Shown: positions 1 to 9,166 of the stretch, in pieces
How the letters are laid out: every line of letters begins with the position of its first letter
Numbering within the stretch: position 1 is the first letter of the stretch
From: JBPCMN01 sp013695115
GTDB lineage: Bacteria; Actinomycetota; Acidimicrobiia; IMCC26256; JACDBD01
Length of the DNA stretch: 13,242 bases
Assembly (NCBI GenBank): GCA_051002235.1
Contig: JBPCMN010000022.1
Coordinates: 1 to 13,242 of the forward strand
Direction of reading: 5' to 3'
Translations under genes and position numbers: made by a program
The notes under the pieces: generated by a model
Database searches by the model: none
Told to the model about the DNA's origin: nothing
What the model saw: the letters and a program-made list of their open reading frames with translations, nothing else

Positions 1-91
1 GGCTCACTGCGCCGCAGGGTACCTGCGGCGCGGCCGTTCGCCTCCGTTTCCCGCTCTCGGCCTTCGCTCTCGGCCTTCGCTCTCGGCCTTC
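1..91 (-). repeat. Structured REP-like repeat, copy 1 (3' of the operon)
   Basis: A perfect inverted repeat lies at 9-31: arm GCGCCGCAGG, loop GTA, arm CCTGCGGCGC. It is flanked by GCTCACT (2-8) and GGCCGTTCGC (32-41), followed by a CTC-rich tract to 91. The same arrangement occurs inside nuoD at 10326-10411, with a different stem sequence but the same stem length, loop length and flanks. Here it lies about 90 bases beyond the last stop codon of the operon. It could form a hairpin in the operon's mRNA, but no T-run follows on either strand, so a classical intrinsic terminator is not supported. That it is a repeat family is inferred from only two copies. Confidence 0.6.
53..91. repeat. Tandem repeat, 3 x 13 bp
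   Basis: Three exact consecutive copies of GCTCTCGGCCTTC occupy 53-65, 66-78 and 79-91, between the hairpin at 9-31 and the end of the DUF6328-type gene at 121. The tract forms the CTC-rich arm of the structured repeat. The equivalent arm in the nuoD copy is similar in composition (CGCTCGCTC-like) but not an exact tandem array. No function is evident. Confidence 0.8.
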
Positions 92-120
92 GGCCCGGCC
101 GCTCGATGCGCCGCGTCAGG

Positions 121-570
121 CTACTGCGACCCCCGCAGGCGGCTCATGAGCGGGAGCACGAACCAGAAGATCGCGAGCACCACGCTGACCCCGGCGCCGA
201 CCGCCGCGGCCCAGGCCGTCTTGTACAGGACGTCGGTCACGACGAACGTGACCGCCGCCATCGCCACTGTAAGGAACCCGAGGCCGACGATGGCGAGCGC
301 GGTGGACGTCCGCAGCAGCCGCTCCTTGTCGTGCTGACGCCACTGGATCCGGTGGTAGGCGGCCGGCGCCAGCAGCAGCGCGGCGGCGGCGGCCGCGGCG
401 AGGAAGGCGACGAAGTACGCGGTGCGTTGGGTGGAGGTGAGCTGACCGAAGCGCTGGGAGAACGGCACCGTGAGGAGGAAGGCGAACAGCACCTGCACTC
501 CCGGCAGGGTGACCCGGAGCTCCTGGAGCAGCTCGTTGAGCTCGCGGTCCAAGCGGGTCTCGTCGGCCAC
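121..570 (-). CDS. Small four-helix membrane protein, DUF6328-type
   Basis: A 149-residue protein of unknown function. The N-terminal 22 residues are soluble and charged (many Asp, Glu, Arg), followed by about four hydrophobic helices near residues 23-38, 51-72, 90-111 and 118-141, and a short basic tail. The layout and the N-terminal pattern (RLDRELNELLQELRV) resemble DUF6328 proteins; this assignment is from memory. The start is GTG at 570, nine bases after the methyltransferase stop. The ribosome binding site AGGAG uses the last bases of that TAG stop, so the two genes are probably translationally coupled. As the last gene of a complex I operon it might be an accessory or assembly membrane protein, but that is inference from position. 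No catalytic motif is visible. Confidence 0.75.
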   Translation of the reverse strand: MADETRLDRELNELLQELRVTLPGVQVLFAFLLTVPFSQRFGQLTSTQRTAYFVAFLAAAAAAALLLAPAAYHRIQWRQHDKERLLRTSTALAIVGLGFLTVAMAAVTFVVTDVLYKTAWAAAVGAGVSVVLAIFWFVLPLMSRLRGSQ

Positions 571-579
571 GACCAGCTC

Positions 580-1740
580 CTACCCAGGCCCGACCTTCTC
601 GAACACGAAGACGTGGTGGGCACCGAGCCCGGCGGGGTCGGTGAGCGCGTTCGCCTCGTGCACGCGGCTGCGGGCGGCGACGGCCTCGAGGTCGCCCACC
701 GACGCCCGCGCCCGCCATGCGCTCGCGGCGGTCTCGGCCAGCTCGTCGACGCCCAGGGCGCGGAGCCAGTCCGCCTGCGTCGTGTGCTCGACCAGGGCGA
801 AGCCGGCGCGGCCGGCGCCGTCGACCAGGTGCTCGACCGGCACGTCGCAGGTGATGTCCTGCGAACCGGGCGCGACCAGCGGCGGTGCGCCCCGTTCGTG
901 GCCGCGGTAGGTGCGGAGCCAGCCCTCCTGGCCCCGGGCCGCGAGCGCGGCGGCGTCGGCGGCGTAGTCGACCACCACGAGGTAGCCGCGGCGGAGAACG
1001 TCGCCGGCGCGTTGCAGCCAGGCGGTCGTACCACTCGGGACGGGCAGGCGCGCGCCCGCGGGAACGGCAGTGCCGGCGGTGACCCGGTCCGCCGCCGCTG
1101 CCAGCTCGTCGGACGCGGGCACGAGCATCTCGACCAGCCCGTCGTCACCGGCGCCCACCCGCACCTCGATCCAGCCGCTGGCGGACCGCTCGACGACTCG
1201 GAACGGCAGGTTGTCGAGCAGCTCGTTCGCGATCACGACCCCGCGGACCGGGGGTGCCGGGAGGTCCGGGAGTGATGTCACGATCGGCCCGACTCCCGTG
1301 ACCGCGACCGCGGGCTCGTCCCGGTCCGTCCGCACCCCCGGCCCGAGCGCGACCTCGACCGGCTCGACCGGGAGCAGCTCACGCTGCGCGGCCCGTAGCA
1401 CCGGGGAACGCTCGACCATCACGTACCGCAGCGCGGGGGCGCCGGTCGGCGCCGCCCGCAGCACGTCGGCCGCGAGCCGGCCTCGTCCGGCGCCGGCGTC
1501 GACGACCACGAAGGGATCGGGCCGGTCGAGCGTGTCCCACCACCGGTCGAGCGCACGCGCCACCAGCGCACCGAACAGCGTGCCGACCTCGACGCTGGTC
1601 ACGAAGTCGCCGCCGGCGCGACCGGCGCCGCCGCCCCGCATGAAGAACCCGGCGTCCTCGTCGTAGAGCGCGTGCTCGACGAACTCGTCGAAGGGGATGG
1701 GCCCGCGCCGGGCGATCTCGTCGGCGATGCGCAGCGTCAG
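580..1740 (-). CDS. MidA/NDUFAF7-family class I SAM-dependent methyltransferase
   Basis: A 386-residue protein matching the MidA (DUF185) family along its length: N-terminal motif GPIPFDEFVEHALY (13-26), SAM-binding motif I VVDAGAGRGRLAADVL (79-94), MVERSPVLRAAQ (108-119), IANELLDNLPFRVVE (170-184), GYLVVVDYA (252-260), LRTYRGHE (275-282) and PGSQDITCDV (291-300). The mitochondrial member, NDUFAF7, symmetrically dimethylates an Arg of the 49-kDa (NuoD) subunit during complex I assembly. Location at the end of a nuo operon makes the same job likely here, by inference. No ATG, GTG or TTG lies in frame near the N terminus: the first ATG (codon 34) would delete the conserved N-terminal motif. The best start is CTG at 1740, overlapping the nuoN stop as CTGA, with a weak GGCGG seven bases upstream. 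The stop is TAG. Confidence 0.88.
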   Translation of the reverse strand: MTLRIADEIARRGPIPFDEFVEHALYDEDAGFFMRGGGAGRAGGDFVTSVEVGTLFGALVARALDRWWDTLDRPDPFVVVDAGAGRGRLAADVLRAAPTGAPALRYVMVERSPVLRAAQRELLPVEPVEVALGPGVRTDRDEPAVAVTGVGPIVTSLPDLPAPPVRGVVIANELLDNLPFRVVERSASGWIEVRVGAGDDGLVEMLVPASDELAAAADRVTAGTAVPAGARLPVPSGTTAWLQRAGDVLRRGYLVVVDYAADAAALAARGQEGWLRTYRGHERGAPPLVAPGSQDITCDVPVEHLVDGAGRAGFALVEHTTQADWLRALGVDELAETAASAWRARASVGDLEAVAARSRVHEANALTDPAGLGAHHVFVFEKVGPG

Positions 1741-3197
1741 AGTGGGACCGCCAGCTCTCCGACGCGGGCGAAGAGCTGCGGGTACACCCCGATGACCAGG
1801 ACCACCGCCGCCGACATGGCGAGGGCGACGGTCAGCGCCGCCGGCACCCGCGCCGGCCCGGCGAGCTCGGTGGCCGGGTCCTCGAACCAGATCCGGCGGG
1901 CGACCCCGGCGTAATAGAAGAAGGCGATCACCGAGTTGACCGCGGCGATGACGCCGAGCGTCACCGCGCCCGCGCCCCCGGCCTCGAACACGGCCCGGAA
2001 CATCACGAACTTGGCGAACCAACCCGCCAGCGGCGGGATGCCGGCGAGCGAGAGCAGGAAGGCGGACATCAGGATCCCCAGGACCGGTGCGGTCTGGCCC
2101 AGCCCCGCGTACGACTCGATCTCGCCCGAGCGGGTGCGGCGGGCGACCGCGATCACCACCGCGAACGCGCCCAGGTTCATCGCGCCGTAGATGAAGAGGT
2201 AGATCACCACCGCTTCGAACGATGCGCGCGGCGCATCCTGGGCCACCGCCAAGGGGACGAGGATGAACCCGCCCTGGGCGACGGACGAGTAGGCGAGCAT
2301 GCGCACGATGTTCGTCTGGCGCAGGGCGGTGAGGTTGCCGACGGTCATCGAGGCTGCCGCCAGCGCCCACAGCACCGGCTGCCACGACTCGTCGGCCTCG
2401 AAGAAACCGAAGTAGATGATGCTGAGGATCGCCACAAACCCGCCCGCCTTCGACGCCACCGACAGGAAGGCGGTCACCGGTGTGGGTGACCCTTCGTAGG
2501 TGTCGGGCGCCCAGAAGTGGAACGGCACCGCGCTCACCTTGAACGCGAACCCGACCAGCGTGAGGAAGATCGCCACCGCGAACAACGGGGGCGCGTCGCC
2601 GGCCGCCGCGAACTTGCCGATGTCGGCGAGGAGCACCTTGCCCCCGCTGAGCCCGTAGATCAACGACATGCCGTAGAGCATCACCGCCGAGGAGAGCACG
2701 CCGATCAGGTAGTACTTGATCGCGGCCTCGTTCGACTTGGTGTCGTGTTTGCGCCAGCCCGCGAGCACGAAGGTCGGGATCGAGATCAACTCGAGCGCGA
2801 CGAAGATCGAGATCAGGTCGCGGGCCGACGTCATCGCCAGCATCCCCAGCACCGACGACATCAGCAGAAAGTAGAACTCGCCCTTGTAGTAGTCGCCCTC
2901 GCCGACATAGTCGGCGGAGACGAGGACGGTCACGTACGCCACCAGCAGGAAGAAGGCCTTCAGCGCGACCGCGTAGTCGTCGACGACGAAGCCGCCACCG
3001 AAGAGCGAACGGTCGGCGCCATCGATCGCCAGCGTGAGCACGGGTACGAGCGCGACGAGGATGCCCAGGCTGGCCAGTCGCGAGGTCTGTAACCCCTCGC
3101 GGTCGGGAAAGAGCAGGTCGGCGACGAGCACCACGACGATCGCACCCGAGAGCACAAGCTCGGGCGCGAGCGCGTGGTAGTCGAAGACGGGGTTCAC
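1737..3197 (-). CDS. nuoN: Complex I membrane subunit N (antiporter-like)
   Basis: A 486-residue polytopic protein of the proton-pumping antiporter-like family, forming the pump nearest the quinone module (ND2 equivalent). The key ionisable residues are in their expected places: Glu136 in FVALELISIPTF, Lys220 in GFAFKVSAVPFHFW and Lys250 in FLSVASKAGGF. The GSPTPVTAFLSVASK signature (236-250) is typical of NuoN. I chose the GTG start at 3197, four bases after the nuoM stop, because it gives the usual short N terminus. An upstream ATG at 3227 would overlap nuoM and add ten unsupported residues. The gene ends in TGA at 1737, overlapping the presumed CTG start of the methyltransferase gene. Confidence 0.95.
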   Translation of the reverse strand: MNPVFDYHALAPELVLSGAIVVVLVADLLFPDREGLQTSRLASLGILVALVPVLTLAIDGADRSLFGGGFVVDDYAVALKAFFLLVAYVTVLVSADYVGEGDYYKGEFYFLLMSSVLGMLAMTSARDLISIFVALELISIPTFVLAGWRKHDTKSNEAAIKYYLIGVLSSAVMLYGMSLIYGLSGGKVLLADIGKFAAAGDAPPLFAVAIFLTLVGFAFKVSAVPFHFWAPDTYEGSPTPVTAFLSVASKAGGFVAILSIIYFGFFEADESWQPVLWALAAASMTVGNLTALRQTNIVRMLAYSSVAQGGFILVPLAVAQDAPRASFEAVVIYLFIYGAMNLGAFAVVIAVARRTRSGEIESYAGLGQTAPVLGILMSAFLLSLAGIPPLAGWFAKFVMFRAVFEAGGAGAVTLGVIAAVNSVIAFFYYAGVARRIWFEDPATELAGPARVPAALTVALAMSAAVVLVIGVYPQLFARVGELAVPL

Positions 3198-3201
3198 GTC
3201 G

Positions 3202-4740
3202 TCAACCGCCGATCGCCTTGGCCACACCGTCGGCGACGCCGGTCACCGCTCCGTCGGTGATCTTGAACAGCAGGTTGGGGTACACGCCCAGCGCCACGAT
3301 GAGCAGCAACAGGGGCGTCCAGGCGATCCACTCCGGCGCGTGCACGTCGTGGATGTGGGCCGACTCGAACTCCGGCTTGGGCTCGCCGAACGCCACCCGC
3401 TGGAACATCCACAGCAAGTACCCGGCGGCGAGCACGGTCCCGATCGCGGCGAACACCATGAAGGTGCGGAACGTCTCGACCGGCAACCCCTCCAGCGGCT
3501 CGTAGGCCGAGAGGATGGCGGGGAACTCGCCCCAGAACCCGGCCAGGCCGGGGAGCCCGAGCGACGCCATCGCGCAGAACCCGAGGATCCAGCCGAGCCG
3601 GGGCGCCTGCACGAGCAGGCCGCCGAGGCGCGAGAGCTCGCGGGTGTTGTAGCGCTCCTGCACCGATCCGGCGAGGAAGAACAGCATTCCGGTGATCAGC
3701 CCGTGGGCGACCATGCCGAACACGGCGGCGTTGATCCCGAAGTCGGTGAGCGTGGCGATGCCGAGCATCACGAAGCCCATGTGCGCGACCGACGAGAACG
3801 CGATCAGGCGTTTCATGTCGCGCTGCGCCAGGCAACAGAGCGCGCCGTAGATGATCCCGATGACCGCGAGCAGCCCGATCCACGGGGCCCAGTCCTCGGC
3901 CGCCTGCGGTAGCACCGGCAGCGCGATCCGCACGAACCCGTACGTACCCAGCTTCAGCAGGACGGCCGCCAGGATCACCGAGCCGACCGTCGGCGCCTCG
4001 GTATGCGCATCGGGGAGCCAGGTATGGAACGGGAACATCGGCACCTTGATCGCGAACCCGAGGAACAGCCCCAGGAAGATGAGGTTCTGGGTGCTGCCGA
4101 CCAGCCCCTCGCCGGCGGCCTCGGCCAGTGTCGGGATGTCGAAGGTGTGCGGTTCGGTCAGGAAGAACAGCGCCAGGAAGCTCAGCAGCATCAGCGCCGA
4201 GCCGAACAACGTGAACAGGAAGAACTTGATCGACGCGTACACCCGGTTGGGGCCGCCCCAGACGCCGATCATGAAGAACATCGGCAGCAGCACGAGCTCG
4301 AAGAAGATGAAGAACAGGATGAGGTCCTGGGCCGCGAACGTGCCGTTCATGCCGGTCTCGAGCAACAGCGTGAGCGCGAGGAACCCCTTGGGGTTGTGGG
4401 GCGCGGGGAAGTGGTCCCACGAATAGATGACACAAGCGACCGTGACGACCATCGACAGCAGCAGCAGCGGCAGCGCGATGCCGTCGATGCCGATGTGGTA
4501 CCGACTCTGGATCACGTCGATCCAGCTCTTGTTCGCCTCGAACTGGAGATCGCCGGTGTCGTCGTAGTCGAAGCGCACGAGCAGCCCGACGCCCGCCGCC
4601 AGCGTCGCCAGCGTCGTCAGCAGGGCGACGATCTTGATGGCCTGCTCCTGCGCCTTCGGGATCGCCAGCACGACCACCATGCCGGCGACCGGCAGGAAGA
4701 TCGCGAGGGTCAGCCCCCATCCGGAGTCGAACCAGTCCAT
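3202..4740 (-). CDS. nuoM: Complex I membrane subunit M (antiporter-like)
   Basis: A 512-residue polytopic proton-pumping subunit (ND4 equivalent) in the middle of the membrane arm. The conserved charged residues are present: Glu148 in FFIFFELVLLPMFFMIG, Lys232 in GFAIKVPMFPFHTWLPDAH, Lys263 in AAVLLKLGTYGF and Glu405 in GLAGFWGEFPA, the distal residue at the membrane-arm exit. The motif HTWLPDAHTEAPT (239-251) is diagnostic of NuoM. The ATG at 4740 is preceded by a purine-rich ribosome binding site (GGGAGAGGAAG) in a 19-base gap after nuoL. Nothing looks truncated, and the proton-pumping residues argue for a functional coupling arm. Confidence 0.97.
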   Translation of the reverse strand: MDWFDSGWGLTLAIFLPVAGMVVVLAIPKAQEQAIKIVALLTTLATLAAGVGLLVRFDYDDTGDLQFEANKSWIDVIQSRYHIGIDGIALPLLLLSMVVTVACVIYSWDHFPAPHNPKGFLALTLLLETGMNGTFAAQDLILFFIFFELVLLPMFFMIGVWGGPNRVYASIKFFLFTLFGSALMLLSFLALFFLTEPHTFDIPTLAEAAGEGLVGSTQNLIFLGLFLGFAIKVPMFPFHTWLPDAHTEAPTVGSVILAAVLLKLGTYGFVRIALPVLPQAAEDWAPWIGLLAVIGIIYGALCCLAQRDMKRLIAFSSVAHMGFVMLGIATLTDFGINAAVFGMVAHGLITGMLFFLAGSVQERYNTRELSRLGGLLVQAPRLGWILGFCAMASLGLPGLAGFWGEFPAILSAYEPLEGLPVETFRTFMVFAAIGTVLAAGYLLWMFQRVAFGEPKPEFESAHIHDVHAPEWIAWTPLLLLIVALGVYPNLLFKITDGAVTGVADGVAKAIGG

Positions 4741-4759
4741 CGAAGCGCTTCCTCTCCCG

Positions 4760-6823
<2,064 letters not shown>

Positions 6824-6826
6824 TCG

Positions 6827-7126
6827 TCAGCCCTTGAGCTGGTCGACGCGGTCGAGGTCGGGGCTGTCCAGGTTGCGGTAGATGAGCAGCACGATGGCCA
6901 GGCCGACGCCCACCTCGGCGGCGGCGATGGTGATGACGAACAGGGCGAAGATCTGGCCGCCGACGTCGCGCACGAACGCCGAGAACGCGACGAGATTGAT
7001 GTTCACCGCGTTCAGCATGAGCTCGACGCTCATGAGCACGAGCACGCCGTTGCGGCGCGCCAGCACCCCGTAGACGCCGGTGCAGAACAGGAACGCCGAG
7101 AGGATGAGGAATTGATTCAGAGCCAT
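6827..7126 (-). CDS. nuoK: Complex I membrane subunit K
   Basis: A 99-residue, three-helix subunit (ND4L equivalent), the usual family length. The two membrane glutamates of the central hydrophilic axis are present: Glu35 in LMSVELMLNAVN and Glu71 in TIAAAEVGVGLAIV, equivalent to E. coli Glu36 and Glu72. The ATG lies one base after the nuoJ stop codon, with GGAGG seven bases upstream inside the end of nuoJ, suggesting coupled translation. No anomaly was seen. Confidence 0.97.
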   Translation of the reverse strand: MALNQFLILSAFLFCTGVYGVLARRNGVLVLMSVELMLNAVNINLVAFSAFVRDVGGQIFALFVITIAAAEVGVGLAIVLLIYRNLDSPDLDRVDQLKG

Positions 7127-7127
7127 C

Positions 7128-7628
7128 TCAGTCCCTCCGCGCGATCGCGACGGCGCCGATGAGGGCGGCGAGCAGGAGCATCGAGACGACCTCGAACGGC
7201 ACGACGAAGGTGCGGAAGAGCGAGTTGCCCACCGCGTCGCTGCGCCCGATGGCGAGTAGGTCGTCGCTGAGCTCGATTTCCTGATGCCCGAAGGCGTCGA
7301 TCAACAGCGCGACCAGGACCCCCAGGAGCAGTAATGACACCGCCAGCGCCGGCCAGCGCTGGTCGTTGTCGTAGTCGGCCGGCTGCATCGGCGCGCGGGT
7401 GACGATGATGCCGAACAGGAAGAGCACCGCGACCGCCCCGACGTAGAGGAAGAACTGCGTCACGCCGACGAACTCGGCCAGCAGGATGATGAACTGCGCC
7501 GAGGCCCCGATCAGGACGGTGATCAGGAAGAGCGCGGCGTGGACGAGGTTGCGCGACGTCACCACCCGGACGGCGGCGGCGGCCATCACGACGGCGATGA
7601 TCCAGAACGCGATGTTCTGCGCGATCAC
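7128..7628 (-). CDS. nuoJ: Complex I membrane subunit J
   Basis: A 166-residue subunit (ND6 equivalent) with about five hydrophobic segments. The conserved third helix FFLYVGAVAVLFLFGIIVT (residues about 59-77) contains the Tyr-Val-Gly-Ala sequence that forms the mobile pi-bulge linking quinone chemistry to proton pumping in known structures. The start is GTG at 7628, preceded by a GGGGGG tract about six bases upstream in the 24-base gap after nuoI, one of the few real intergenic gaps in the operon. The C terminus follows the usual pattern and ends one base before nuoK. Confidence 0.95.
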   Translation of the reverse strand: MIAQNIAFWIIAVVMAAAAVRVVTSRNLVHAALFLITVLIGASAQFIILLAEFVGVTQFFLYVGAVAVLFLFGIIVTRAPMQPADYDNDQRWPALAVSLLLLGVLVALLIDAFGHQEIELSDDLLAIGRSDAVGNSLFRTFVVPFEVVSMLLLAALIGAVAIARRD

Positions 7629-7652
7629 TTCGTTCCCCCCGGTCCGCCCGGC

Positions 7653-8132
7653 CTACTTCTTCGACTCGGCGCCGGCCTCGAGCGGCTCGGGCTCGGGCAC
7701 CGTCTCCATCCACTCGCCGAGCTTGTCCTTGTCGTGCAGCAGCTCGGCGATGTCGGGCTCCGAGTACTCGTACTCGGGGCTCCAGAACAGCGCGTCGAAG
7801 GGACACACCTCGACGCAGATCCCGCAGTACATGCACAGCGCGTAGTCGATGTCGAAGCGGTCGAGGATGCTGACCGTCCGCTCCCGGCCGCCCTCCCGGC
7901 GGGGCGGGCGCTTCTCCTTGTGCCCCTCGATGTAGATGCACCAATCGGGGCACTCGCGCGCGCACAGCATGCAGACCGTGCAGTTCTCCTCCTTGAGCGC
8001 GATGACGCCGCGGGCGCGCGGCGCCGGGTCCTCCCGCTCGTGGGGGTACTGCACCGTGACCGCGCCCTTGAGCATGGTCTTGAACGTGATCCCGAGGCCG
8101 CCGATCAGGCCGGGGAGCTTGGGCTTTGCCAT
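7653..8132 (-). CDS. nuoI: Complex I subunit I, 2x[4Fe-4S] ferredoxin-like
   Basis: A 159-residue peripheral subunit carrying clusters N6a and N6b. Two complete motifs are visible: Cys51-x2-Cys54-x2-Cys57-x3-Cys61-Pro and Cys100-x2-Cys103-x2-Cys106-x3-Cys110-Pro. These form the wire that normally passes electrons from NuoG to cluster N2 in NuoB. As no nuoE, nuoF or nuoG gene is present here, NuoI would be the outermost cluster-bearing subunit encoded at this locus and the likely docking point for an electron donor; this is inference. The ATG at 8132 overlaps the nuoH stop as TGATG, with AAGGTGG about seven bases upstream. The C-terminal tail is short and mixed-charge. Confidence 0.97.
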   Translation of the reverse strand: MAKPKLPGLIGGLGITFKTMLKGAVTVQYPHEREDPAPRARGVIALKEENCTVCMLCARECPDWCIYIEGHKEKRPPRREGGRERTVSILDRFDIDYALCMYCGICVEVCPFDALFWSPEYEYSEPDIAELLHDKDKLGEWMETVPEPEPLEAGAESKK

Positions 8133-9166
8133 CAGAGGGCCACCTTCAACGCGCCGGTTACGAGGATGTTGGCCAGGCCGATCGGGATCAGGTACTTCCA
8201 CGCCACCGCCTGGAGCTGGTCCTCCCGCAGGCGCGGGTAGGTGAAGCGCACCCAGAACATGAGGAAGGCCACGAACATCAGCTTGGTGAACAGCACCAGC
8301 GGTCCGAGCACGTTGGCGAGGCCGGTGTCGTCGACGCCCGGGATCGCCCAGCCGCCCAGGAAGAGCGTCGCGGCCAGGGCCGAGAACGCGAACGCGGTCC
8401 CGAACTCGCCGATGAAGAAGAACAGGAAGCGGAAGCCGGTGTACTCGACCATGTAGCCCGACACGAGCTCGCTCTCGGCGACGGGCATGTCGAATGGCGT
8501 CTGGGTCAGCTCGGCCTGCGCCGCCACCAGGAACAGCGCGAACCCCACGAACTGGGTGAGGATGAACGGGTTCCCGATGGCGTCCCAACCGAAGATGGCG
8601 CCGTTCTGCTGCGCACCCACGATGCCCTGGAGGCTCATCGTCTGCGCCTGCACGACGACGCCGACCACCGCGAGCAGGAGCGGCAGCTCGTAGGCGATCA
8701 GCTGGGCGGCGGCGCGCAACGCGCCGAGCAGCGCGAACTTGTTGGCGCTGGCCCACCCGGCCATCAGCACGCCGATCACCGACAGGCTCGAGACCGCCAA
8801 CGCGTAGAACACCCCGACCTCGAGGTCTTTCACGATCAGGTCGGGCCCGGTGGGGATCACCAGGAAGACCAGGAAGGTGGAGATCACCACGATCGCCGGC
8901 GCGATCGCGAACACCCGGCGATCCGCCTGCGCCGGCATGATGTCCTCCTTCTGGAGGAACTTGATGCCGTCGCCGACGAGCTGGAACCAACCGTGAAAGC
9001 CACCCGGGTCCATCGGGCCGAGTCGGCTCTGCATGTGGCTCATCATCTTGAGCAGGAACACGTAGCCGAGGATGAACGCGCCCGCCGGGATCGCGGCGAG
9101 GACGATGAGCGTCTTGATCGCGAGGATCGTTCCCCAGCCGAGGTCGAGCGCGAGCGTCCCGTCCAT
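8132..9166 (-). CDS. nuoH: Complex I membrane subunit H (quinone-chamber subunit)
   Basis: A 344-residue subunit (ND1 equivalent) that anchors the peripheral arm and forms the quinone entry tunnel. Recognisable motifs are MQSRLGPMDPGG (45-56), LVGDGIKFLQKEDIMPAQ (63-80), LGALRAAAQLIAYELPL (147-163) and PFDMPVAESELVSGYMVEYTG split over 224-244. In that last motif the residue expected to be Glu in PEAE is Val229, while Asp226, Glu231, Glu233 and Glu241 are kept. The chosen ATG at 9166 overlaps the nuoD stop as TGATG; a longer upstream reading frame exists but gives a sequence unlike NuoH. Directly following nuoD, it occupies the place where nuoE, nuoF and nuoG normally come first. Confidence 0.96.
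   Translation of the reverse strand: MDGTLALDLGWGTILAIKTLIVLAAIPAGAFILGYVFLLKMMSHMQSRLGPMDPGGFHGWFQLVGDGIKFLQKEDIMPAQADRRVFAIAPAIVVISTFLVFLVIPTGPDLIVKDLEVGVFYALAVSSLSVIGVLMAGWASANKFALLGALRAAAQLIAYELPLLLAVVGVVVQAQTMSLQGIVGAQQNGAIFGWDAIGNPFILTQFVGFALFLVAAQAELTQTPFDMPVAESELVSGYMVEYTGFRFLFFFIGEFGTAFAFSALAATLFLGGWAIPGVDDTGLANVLGPLVLFTKLMFVAFLMFWVRFTYPRLREDQLQAVAWKYLIPIGLANILVTGALKVAL

Noticed and set aside
9..31. Hairpin as an intrinsic terminator of the operon
   Set aside because: The stem is strong but has no T-run on either strand, and the same structure occurs inside nuoD, where termination would be harmful. It is better explained as a repeat element.
106..1275. Long plus-strand open frame opposite the methyltransferase and DUF6328-type genes
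   Set aside because: Low-complexity Arg/Gly/Ala/Glu-rich translation, no recognisable domain, lies fully antisense to well-supported genes. Such frames are usual in GC-rich DNA.
1741..2385. Upstream extension of the methyltransferase frame across nuoN
   Set aside because: The sequence there is Arg/Gly-rich and unlike MidA proteins; homology begins exactly at the nuoN stop codon.
6827..7126. Loss of proton-pumping residues in the membrane arm (NuoK, NuoL, NuoM, NuoN)
   Set aside because: I checked the membrane Glu and Lys residues in each subunit and they are present, so the pump machinery looks normal. Only the quinone end is unusual.
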